This document shows, piece after piece, positions 1 through 5,998 of a stretch of 5,998 nucleotides of DNA. Source of the DNA: JBATBW01 sp049662565. Its GTDB lineage: Bacteria; Bacillota_I; Bacilli_A; Erysipelotrichales; Erysipelotrichaceae. Under the pieces are notes generated by a model. That model did not search any database, was not told the DNA's origin, and worked only from the letters and a program-made list of their open reading frames with translations. The DNA lies in contig JBATBW010000102.1 of NCBI GenBank assembly GCA_049662565.1, positions 1-5,998 of the forward strand, read 5' to 3'. Every line of letters starts with the position of its first letter. The stretch's first letter is position 1. Position numbers and translations under genes: made by a program.

Positions 1-2133
1 GATTGGGGCAATTTTGATCTTGTTGTTATAGATGAATCTCATAATTTTAGGAATAGAAACGATAGATACGATGATAACGATCAATTAATTATGACTAGAT
101 ATGCAAGGCTGCTTCAGGAAGTAATTAAGAGTGGTAAGAATAATACTAAGGTATTACTTTTGTCAGCTACTCCGGTAAATAATAGTTTAGTTGATTTGAA
201 AAACCAAATCAGTATCATTACAGGAGATTCAGATTGTGCTTTTAAAGAAGATGGTATTACAAGTGTTGAAAACCTATTACGTAAATCTTCGGCAGTAATA
301 AATCAATGGGAACAAAAAAATAATCATAAGAAAAATGAATTATTAGATAGTTTGCCGTCTGATTTTTATAAACTTCTTGAAATGCTTACAATTTCTCGAA
401 GCAGAAAACATATTACTGGTTACTATGGAAATAGTGAAGTAGGTAAATTCCCGTTTAAAAATAAACCTATAACATGTAGAAAAAATATTGACACTGAAAA
501 TTCGTTATTAAATTTCAATGAAACTAATAGGTTGTTAGAGGCTCTTAATTTATCAGTTTATACACCAACGATGTACATTAAAAGTGAACATCTTCGTTAT
601 TATATCGATAAATATAATTTAGTTGGTAAACATGGAGGTAAATTAGATTTTAATATTCAATCTAAAGGTATTATTATATTACATAGATTTAACTTGTTTA
701 AAAGATTAGAAAGTTCGGTATATTCTTTTTCAGAAACTCTTAGACGGTTGTTAGAAAAAATACAACGTACAATAGTACTATTAGAAAATAATTTATCAAT
801 TGATGAAGAACTAGGTGAATTTGATGAAGAGTATTCTTATATTGAAGGTAAATATGAAATAGAAGTTAATCATCTAATTGTTAGTGATTATATCGAAGAT
901 TTAAGAAATGACGAAATAATTATTAAAAAAATATATGAAGAAGCGATGAATATTTTAGAGAACGATCGAGACAATAAAATACATGAACTTCAAAATATAA
1001 TTATTGATAAAATTTTTAAAACACCATACAACGATGGGAATAAAAAAATCATTATTTTTACTGCTTTCTCTGATACGGCTGAATATATTTATTCGAAGAT
1101 ATCAGATGAATTGATGAAGCTTAATATAAATACAGCATATGTAACAGGAAGAGGGGTAAAGACAACAAATAGGAGAGTAGATAATGACTTTAATTCTATA
1201 CTTTGTTCTTTTTCGCCTTATTCAAAGATGAAAAAAGATATTCCTCAAAGCGAACAAATTGATATACTAATTGGTACAGATTGTATTTCAGAAGGTCAAA
1301 ACCTACAAGACTGTGATACAGTGATTAATTTTGATATTCAATGGAACCCAGTTTCTTTAATTCAAAGATTTGGCCGTATTGATAGAATAGGTAGTAAAAA
1401 TAAAGAAATTCAAATGATTAACTTCTTCCCTGATATGGAATTAAATGATTATTTAGGGTTAGAGACTAGGGTTAAAGGTAAAATGACAACATTAAATTTA
1501 GTTTCTACAGGTGATGAAGATATTCTAACACCTGAGATGAATGACTTTAATTTTAGAAAAAGACAATTAGAAAAACTTAAAGATGAAGTTATTGATATTG
1601 AAGATGCTAATGAAAATATATCGTTGACAGATCTTAATATGAATGAATACTTAAATGAACTTTCTGAATATGTAAATAATAGTCCGAATATTAATAAAGT
1701 ACCTAATGGTGTTTATTCAGTAACAGGTGGCGATGATAAAGGTGTGTTATTTTGCTTCAAACATAGTAATCAACTAGAAAAACCAAAATCTGATAGTTCG
1801 TTATATCCGTATTATTTATTATATATAAATAATGATGGGGAAATTCTTTATGGTAACGGGCAAGTTCGGGAAGTTGTTAAATTATTTAGAAAATTATGCT
1901 ATGGAAATAATAAGGTGGTACCGGAGCTTTTCTCAAAATTCTTTGATCGGACAAATAATGCCGAAGAAATGGAATTTTATTCGGATTTATTAAATAAAGC
2001 TATTACTTCTATAAAAGGAAAAGAAGAAGAAAAAGCAAGTCAAACTGTTTTCGATTTTGGTGGTTTTAATAATGCTTTCGCTGATGAAACAGCAGACGAT
2101 TTTGAACTCATTTCATTTTTGGTGGTTGAATAA
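1..2133 (+). CDS. SNF2-like SF2 helicase/ATPase, 5'-truncated by window edge
   Basis: The reading frame is open from base 1, so the first ATG at 91 is internal; 710 residues are visible. Residue numbers here count from base 1. Helicase motif II is DESH at 11-14 (VVIDESHNFRN), motif III is SAT at 55-57, lobe 2 begins near KIIIFTAFSDT at 349-359, motif V is GTDCISEGQNLQ at 425-436 and motif VI is QRFGRIDRIG at 455-464. Motif I (Walker A) must lie upstream. About 290 residues separate motifs III and IV, including a charged, probably coiled-coil stretch near 246-340. The C-terminal third, ending FELISFLVVE, resembles the long SNF2-type helicases that often carry an N-terminal phospholipase D-like nuclease domain; that domain cannot be checked here. 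It is presumably an ATP-driven DNA translocase acting with the downstream Type III restriction genes. Helicase identity is secure; its role in this operon is inferred. Confidence 0.93.
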   Translation, partial: DWGNFDLVVIDESHNFRNRNDRYDDNDQLIMTRYARLLQEVIKSGKNNTKVLLLSATPVNNSLVDLKNQISIITGDSDCAFKEDGITSVENLLRKSSAVINQWEQKNNHKKNELLDSLPSDFYKLLEMLTISRSRKHITGYYGNSEVGKFPFKNKPITCRKNIDTENSLLNFNETNRLLEALNLSVYTPTMYIKSEHLRYYIDKYNLVGKHGGKLDFNIQSKGIIILHRFNLFKRLESSVYSFSETLRRLLEKIQRTIVLLENNLSIDEELGEFDEEYSYIEGKYEIEVNHLIVSDYIEDLRNDEIIIKKIYEEAMNILENDRDNKIHELQNIIIDKIFKTPYNDGNKKIIIFTAFSDTAEYIYSKISDELMKLNINTAYVTGRGVKTTNRRVDNDFNSILCSFSPYSKMKKDIPQSEQIDILIGTDCISEGQNLQDCDTVINFDIQWNPVSLIQRFGRIDRIGSKNKEIQMINFFPDMELNDYLGLETRVKGKMTTLNLVSTGDEDILTPEMNDFNFRKRQLEKLKDEVIDIEDANENISLTDLNMNEYLNELSEYVNNSPNINKVPNGVYSVTGGDDKGVLFCFKHSNQLEKPKSDSSLYPYYLLYINNDGEILYGNGQVREVVKLFRKLCYGNNKVVPELFSKFFDRTNNAEEMEFYSDLLNKAITSIKGKEEEKASQTVFDFGGFNNAFADETADDFELISFLVVE
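2121..2125 (+). promoter_or_regulatory. Ribosome binding site for the DUF4391 gene
   Basis: GGTGG lies 7 bases before the ATG at 2133, inside the last codons of the helicase gene. The helicase stop and the next start overlap as TAATG, a usual arrangement for translational coupling. The match to the anti-Shine-Dalgarno is only moderate, weaker than at the three downstream genes. Confidence 0.6.
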
Positions 2134-2846
2134 TGTTTGAATTCAATAATGAATATAAAATTAATAAAAGGCTTTTTATGAAAGATTTTATTCCAAAGTC
2201 TTTGAGTCCTGATATTAAAAAGAAAATTAAGGATAATTTGTTAAAAGTCACTTTGTTGTATCAAATTGCAGGAGATGAAACACCTTCAATAATTAACAAC
2301 GAGTATAATTATCAAGTAATTCAGTTATATGATTTTGAAGTTAAAGATATAAAAAAAGCATCATTTTTAGGATCAATCTATCAAGATATTATCAAATCTC
2401 CTTGCATAATTCATATCCATGATCAAAATAAAGAAATTTATTCTTTAGCTTTAAAGAGATTAAACAGGCAAGATCAATCGGAAATAATAGTAACAGATAA
2501 ACTATTAACATCAACATTTAGTTTTACACTACCTGATACTAAGAAACAAAAAATCAAAGATTATATTAGTTTTGAACATATTGTAAATAAAAATAATAAG
2601 TTATCTTATTATAAAGAAGTTTTTGTGAAACTATACATATTAGAAAATTTGAGTTTATATTCAAAAATTAAAGAATCTTTAGATAAACCATTATGGTATG
2701 ATGATAATAAAGTAGAAAATATTTTTAATCAAATAAAACTTTTAGAAACTAACAAACAAAAACTTTCGAAAACAATAACAAATGCCGAAAAAGTTAAGAT
2801 TAATAAAGAAATAAAACTCATTCTACAAAGGCTGGAGGTGATGTGA
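2133..2846 (+). CDS. DUF4391 domain protein, Type III R-M associated
   Basis: This 237-residue protein has unknown biochemical activity. Its length and layout fit DUF4391. There is an N-terminal IPKSLSPDIKKKI segment at 20-32. A mixed alpha/beta region follows, with VIQLYDFEVK at 62-71, then SIYQDIIKSPCIIHIHD at 81-97 and EIYSLALKR at 101-109. A lysine-rich, probably coiled-coil tail spans about 193-235. No signal peptide, membrane helix or recognisable catalytic motif is visible. Its ATG overlaps the helicase stop by one base, and its own end carries the ribosome binding site of the next gene, so all three genes are probably coupled. From recalled family context, DUF4391 genes commonly sit between a SNF2-like helicase and a Type III mod gene, which suggests a structural or adaptor subunit. 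The family call rests on pattern recognition without a profile search; the function is inferred. Confidence 0.8.
   Translation: MFEFNNEYKINKRLFMKDFIPKSLSPDIKKKIKDNLLKVTLLYQIAGDETPSIINNEYNYQVIQLYDFEVKDIKKASFLGSIYQDIIKSPCIIHIHDQNKEIYSLALKRLNRQDQSEIIVTDKLLTSTFSFTLPDTKKQKIKDYISFEHIVNKNNKLSYYKEVFVKLYILENLSLYSKIKESLDKPLWYDDNKVENIFNQIKLLETNKQKLSKTITNAEKVKINKEIKLILQRLEVM
2834..2840 (+). promoter_or_regulatory. Strong Shine-Dalgarno that decides the TTG start at 2848
   Basis: GGAGGTG, followed by A, is a near-perfect match to the 16S rRNA 3' end and sits 7 bases before TTG at 2848. The nearby ATG at 2841 is in the DUF4391 frame and meets a stop at once, so TTG is the start that fits. The element lies inside the final codons of the upstream gene. 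Confidence 0.85.
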
Positions 2847-2847
2847 A

Positions 2848-3660
2848 TTGAAAACTAAAATAAAAAAAATCTTTGTATGCGAGCAACCCTGGTACAAAAA
2901 ATGGTGGATATATGTAGTTTTTTCTTTTGTTTTATTTGTGTTATTATTCGTAATTCCTTGTGGAATAAACGAAGTATACAAAGCTGGATTAGTAGCTAAA
3001 AACCCATACATTACAATGTGGGGAGCTGGTGAGGCATTAGTTTTTTACGGATCATTTCTCGCGTTTGTTGGAACTGTTAGTTTGGGAGGATTAGCATTAG
3101 TACAAAACAATAAAATTCAAAAGAATCATGAAGATAATCAAAAAAGAGATGAAGCAATTAATCAAATGCCTTTCTTAGCATTAACCGGTTCTCGATTTAA
3201 AATATTTGATCACAATTACCAGACGTTGGTTTCTGAATTGGCTTTAAGAAATTCAAACAACGGTTATAAAATATTAGATTATTCAATAAATACATTAATA
3301 GATGCAAAAGAAATTTATCTATATCTTACATTTAAAAATATAGGGGATTCAATTGCCGTTGCGCTTGAATGTATTGATATGAATAAAAATAGCAACGAAA
3401 ACACTATTTGTTTTATTGATTCTATCAATAATGAATATACTGATTATATATCTAAAAACAATTTTGCAAAAACTATGATTATCATTAATGTTGATGAATT
3501 AAATTTATTGAAATTAAAGAATTATGAATTAGTATATTACAATCGTTTAGGACATATGTACAAGCAAGAATTAAAAATTTCAATTAATGAAAAGTACGGC
3601 ATGTTGGTCAAGTTAAATATGAAATCTATTATTGAGCATAAAAATCAAGGAGGAGAATAA
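2848..3660 (+). CDS. Predicted two-helix membrane protein of unknown function
   Basis: I do not recognise a named family for this 270-residue protein. It starts with TTG, supported by GGAGGTG seven bases upstream. A basic N-terminus (MKTKIKKIF) precedes a first hydrophobic helix at about 19-40 (WWIYVVFSFVLFVLLFVI). A short loop at 41-61 leads to a second, small-residue-rich helix at about 62-85 (FYGSFLAFVGTVSLGGLAL). A charged linker at 86-105 (QKNHEDNQKRDE) comes next. By the positive-inside rule both ends should be cytoplasmic. The remaining ~160 residues alternate hydrophobic and polar, suggesting beta strands, with a FKNIGDSIA segment at 162-170 like the 'N-x-G' turns of beta-sandwich domains. 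It is 1 base after DUF4391 and directly abuts mod, so it is made with the restriction module. It may be a membrane anchor, sensor or effector; all of these are inference. Confidence 0.85.
   Translation: MKTKIKKIFVCEQPWYKKWWIYVVFSFVLFVLLFVIPCGINEVYKAGLVAKNPYITMWGAGEALVFYGSFLAFVGTVSLGGLALVQNNKIQKNHEDNQKRDEAINQMPFLALTGSRFKIFDHNYQTLVSELALRNSNNGYKILDYSINTLIDAKEIYLYLTFKNIGDSIAVALECIDMNKNSNENTICFIDSINNEYTDYISKNNFAKTMIIINVDELNLLKLKNYELVYYNRLGHMYKQELKISINEKYGMLVKLNMKSIIEHKNQGGE
3647..3655 (+). promoter_or_regulatory. Ribosome binding site for mod
   Basis: AAGGAGGAG ends 5 bases before the ATG at 3661 and lies in the last codons of the membrane-protein gene, whose TAA directly abuts the mod ATG. It supports both this start and coupled translation of mod. 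Confidence 0.85.
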
Positions 3661-5532
3661 ATGGAACACAAAAAAATATCACAAGAAATCAACAATATTG
3701 TTTCTGACAATGTAAATATGTTGGCACAGTTATTTCCGTCAGCAGTAAAGGATGGCCAAGTTGATTTTGTAGCTTTAAAAGAAGAATTAGGACAGTTTGA
3801 GGAAGTTGGCAAGGAAAAATATGAACTTACTTGGAGTGGCAAGCAAAATGCAAAGAAAATGGCTCAGGAAGATGTTTATAATCGAACACTAAAATATGTT
3901 GAAAAGGACAGCAAGAACCCTGAAACAACAGAAAATTTATATATTGAAGGAGATAACCTTGAAGTCTTAAAACTTCTTCGTCAAAACTATTATGGTGCAA
4001 TTAAAATGATATACATAGACCCACCATATAACACTGGTAATGATTTTGTTTATAAGGATAGTTTTTCTATGTCAACTGAAGAAAGTGATATTGCAGAAGG
4101 AACGCGCACTGTAGATAATGAAAAATTACAGAAAAACCAAAGATCAACTAATAAATACCACGCAAATTGGTTGAATATGATGTATCCTCGTTTGAAGGTT
4201 GCAAAAGATTTATTAACAGATGACGGAGTTATTTTTATTTCCATTGATGATAACGAAGTTGATAATCTTAAAAAGGTTTGTAATGATGTATTAGGTGAAA
4301 AAAATTTTGTTGCTGGTTTTATAGTTGTTCGTTCTGAGGGTGGAGGATTAGCGAAACAGGCTGTTATAGGTCACGATTATTTGTTATGTTATGCAAAATC
4401 GATTTCTGATTTTGTTCCTCTTGGCAGACCAAAAGATATACGTGGAAAAATTGTTACAATAAATGATGAAGAATATTGGATTGAAACGGATTGGCTTAGA
4501 AAAGAATTTGGTAAATATGGTACTTGTCCATATGAAGAAATAGAAAAATGGAAAGGCAAAGACAAAAAAATTGAAATTGATAAAGGTATAGAAAATGGAC
4601 AATATACCTTAATTGAAAAAGAAGATTGTCATATTGTTGGAAGATATAGAAAAGCAGCTGAAGACACAAGTAAATTTTATACAATCTTAAAACATCTAAA
4701 CAAAAAGGGTGTTCACGACTTAAAAGAATTGAATTTGTCTGCATATTTTAATTTTCCAAAACCTATTGATTTATTAAAAGAACTTGTATTGGGGGCAACA
4801 ATCAAAAACAAAAATTGCATTATATTAGATTATTTTAGTGGCAGTGCTACAACAGCCCATGCAACGATGCAATTAAATGCAGAAGATGGTGGCAATCGTA
4901 AATTTATTATGGTGCAAGTACCTGAGGAAACAGAAAAAAACAGTGAAGCATATAAGGCTGGGTACAAAAATATATGTGAAATAGGTAAAGAGCGTATTCG
5001 TCGTGCTGGCGAAAAAATCAAAGAAGAAATTGAAACATCAAATGCACAGCTTAAACTTGGCGAAGAACCTAAAAAAGTTCCTGATATTGGGTTTAAAGTG
5101 TTTAGAGCTTCGGATACTAATATTAAATGGAATTTAACCAATGATTTAGGTCAAATTAGTTTGGATAATGCTGCAGTTTCACCCGATAGTATTGATTTTG
5201 TTATGGGTGCAAATGATATTGATGTTGTTTATGAAATTATGCTTCGTCAAAAAGATGTGCCTTTATCTGAAACTTTGGAAGTTTTAACTGATATAGGGGA
5301 TAGAACTTATCTTTATGCGAGTAGTTATTTAATTTGCCTTGAAACAATTATTAGTGAAGATATGATTGACAAATTATCGTCTTTAGAACCATTGCCAATA
5401 AAGTTTGTGTTTAGAGATAGTGCTTTTGGTGATGATATAAGTTTTAAAGATTATACTTTTAGAAGATTGAGTGCTCTTATTGAAAAGAATTCTGGATTAA
5501 CAAAAAAAGCATATACAGTAGAATTTTTATAA
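3661..5532 (+). CDS. mod: Type III restriction-modification DNA methyltransferase (Mod)
   Basis: Mod transfers a methyl group from S-adenosylmethionine to adenine N6 in a short asymmetric site and gives the Mod-Res complex its specificity. At 623 residues it is full length for the family. The N-terminal region (LAQLFPSAVKDGQVDF; ENLYIEGDNLEVLKLL) leads into catalytic motif IV, DPPY at 120-123 (IDPPYNTGNDFVYKD). The YHANWLNMMYPRL and GVIFISIDDNEV blocks follow, then GHDYLLCYAKS at 237-247. A variable target-recognition region covers about 248-360. Motif X-like FPKPIDLLKELV lies at 365-376 and AdoMet motif I, DYFSGSATTAHA, at 390-401. This IV-TRD-X-I order is that of beta-class enzymes such as the EcoP15I Mod. 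The C-terminal part (about 460-623) should handle dimer and Res contacts. The first ~65 codons look richer in G+C than the upstream genes. All key motifs are intact; the recognition site cannot be predicted. Confidence 0.97.
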   Translation: MEHKKISQEINNIVSDNVNMLAQLFPSAVKDGQVDFVALKEELGQFEEVGKEKYELTWSGKQNAKKMAQEDVYNRTLKYVEKDSKNPETTENLYIEGDNLEVLKLLRQNYYGAIKMIYIDPPYNTGNDFVYKDSFSMSTEESDIAEGTRTVDNEKLQKNQRSTNKYHANWLNMMYPRLKVAKDLLTDDGVIFISIDDNEVDNLKKVCNDVLGEKNFVAGFIVVRSEGGGLAKQAVIGHDYLLCYAKSISDFVPLGRPKDIRGKIVTINDEEYWIETDWLRKEFGKYGTCPYEEIEKWKGKDKKIEIDKGIENGQYTLIEKEDCHIVGRYRKAAEDTSKFYTILKHLNKKGVHDLKELNLSAYFNFPKPIDLLKELVLGATIKNKNCIILDYFSGSATTAHATMQLNAEDGGNRKFIMVQVPEETEKNSEAYKAGYKNICEIGKERIRRAGEKIKEEIETSNAQLKLGEEPKKVPDIGFKVFRASDTNIKWNLTNDLGQISLDNAAVSPDSIDFVMGANDIDVVYEIMLRQKDVPLSETLEVLTDIGDRTYLYASSYLICLETIISEDMIDKLSSLEPLPIKFVFRDSAFGDDISFKDYTFRRLSALIEKNSGLTKKAYTVEFL

Positions 5533-5537
5533 GGAGG
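5531..5537 (+). promoter_or_regulatory. Ribosome binding site for res
   Basis: AAGGAGG overlaps the mod TAA stop and sits 8 bases before the ATG at 5546. No other start codon is available in that frame between the mod stop and this ATG, so it fixes the Res start. Confidence 0.88.
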
Positions 5538-5545
5538 AATTTACT

Positions 5546-5998
5546 ATGTCTAAAAAAATTGAATTTCAATTTGATGATGGTTTAGGTTATCAACTTGATG
5601 CGATTAATTCAGTTGTTGGATTGTTTAAAGGTCTACCTAGAAGAATTGACGGTATATATAGACCTCAAAATATTGTTAAAATTGGGTCTGGAAATCCAGT
5701 AAGAAATGAAAGTATTGTTGCGGGGATGAGACTATTAGAAAACTTGCGCACAACACAATTAGAAAATAAATTATTTTCCGATGTTGAATTAAAAAATAAT
5801 AACTTTACTATTGAAATGGAAACTGGTACTGGTAAAACATATGTATATCTTAGAACTATATTAGAATTATATAAGGAATATGGCTTTAAAAAATATATGA
5901 TTGTTGTACCATCTATCGCTATTAGAAAAGGTGTTGAAAAATCAATAGATCAATTAAGTGATCATTTTAAAAGATTGTATGATATCAATATTAAGCGT
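5546..5998 (+). CDS. res: Type III restriction subunit (Res), 3'-truncated by window edge
   Basis: Res is the ATP-dependent translocase and endonuclease partner of Mod. Only the first 151 residues are present, and the frame is open to the last base. They begin MSKKIEFQFDDGLGYQLDAI, with a Q-motif-like YQLDAINSVVGLFKG at 15-29. The helicase motif I / Walker A is METGTGKTYVYLRTI at 91-105, with the ATP-binding lysine at K97. Helicase motif Ia lies in MIVVPSIAIRKGVEKS at 118-133. These segments match the Type III Res family closely. The DEAH box, second RecA lobe and C-terminal PD-(D/E)xK nuclease domain should lie to the right, so whether the nuclease is intact cannot be judged. The gene follows mod after 13 bases with its own strong ribosome binding site, the usual mod-res order. 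The name is secure for the part seen. Confidence 0.95.
   Translation, partial: MSKKIEFQFDDGLGYQLDAINSVVGLFKGLPRRIDGIYRPQNIVKIGSGNPVRNESIVAGMRLLENLRTTQLENKLFSDVELKNNNFTIEMETGTGKTYVYLRTILELYKEYGFKKYMIVVPSIAIRKGVEKSIDQLSDHFKRLYDINIKR

Noticed and set aside
91..93. ATG as a possible true start of the helicase.
   Set aside because: The frame is open upstream to base 1 and encodes motif II (VVIDESHNFRN) before this ATG, so the start is internal.
1624..1651. TTGACA followed after 16 bases by AATACT, resembling a sigma-A promoter inside the helicase gene.
   Set aside because: The -10 half matches only 4 of 6 bases, and such matches are expected by chance in very AT-rich DNA. It is about 480 bases from the next start and lies in a conserved-looking coding region.
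2823..3011. Minus-strand open frame of 62 codons, with similar ones at 3645-3842, 4050-4244, 4384-4602, 4496-4744 and 4830-5141.
   Set aside because: All lie antisense to well-supported genes, show no recognisable domain, and I saw no ribosome binding site that would argue for them. They are shadows of the + strand coding.
4828..4863. Mod motif I reads DYFSGSATTAHA, with Ala where the classical FxGxG has a second Gly, suggesting a dead enzyme.
   Set aside because: The FSGSATTAHA form is, as I recall, common in Type III Mod proteins of Bacillota, and DPPY is intact, so activity is expected.
5533..5545. The 13-base gap between mod and res as a place for a terminator or a separate res promoter.
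   Set aside because: It is too short for either and is mostly taken up by the res ribosome binding site.

Overview
The window is one continuous stretch of tightly packed genes, all on the + strand. It reads as part of a Type III restriction-modification operon with extra genes upstream of mod. The DNA is very AT-rich (several 60-base lines counted by eye hold only 18-30% G+C). It has strong AAGGAGG-type ribosome binding sites and one TTG start behind a near-perfect Shine-Dalgarno. Together these point to a low-GC Bacillota (Firmicutes) host or a mobile island in one; the genus cannot be named from this window.

Layout: (1) 1-2133 is the 3' part of a large SNF2-like superfamily 2 helicase/ATPase whose start lies left of the window. 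(2) 2133-2846 is a DUF4391-type protein. (3) 2848-3660 is an unrecognised protein with two predicted membrane helices, starting with TTG. (4) 3661-5532 is a complete Type III DNA methyltransferase (Mod). (5) 5546-5998 is the first 151 codons of the Type III restriction subunit (Res), cut by the window end. Junctions are a 1-base overlap, a 1-base gap, a 0-base gap and a 13-base gap, so the five genes very probably share one transcript and are partly translationally coupled. No RNA gene, insertion sequence, CRISPR array or convincing terminator was seen, and there is no non-coding stretch longer than 13 bases.

Working together: Mod should methylate adenine in a short asymmetric site and give the Mod-Res complex its specificity. 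Res should supply ATP-driven DNA translocation or sliding and cleavage of unmodified DNA. The upstream SNF2-like ATPase and DUF4391 protein look like constant partners of this Type III subtype rather than chance neighbours; that comes from recalled family context, not from a search. The least explained part is the membrane protein between DUF4391 and mod. It is the best candidate for an undescribed accessory component, for example a membrane anchor, sensor or effector tied to the restriction module.
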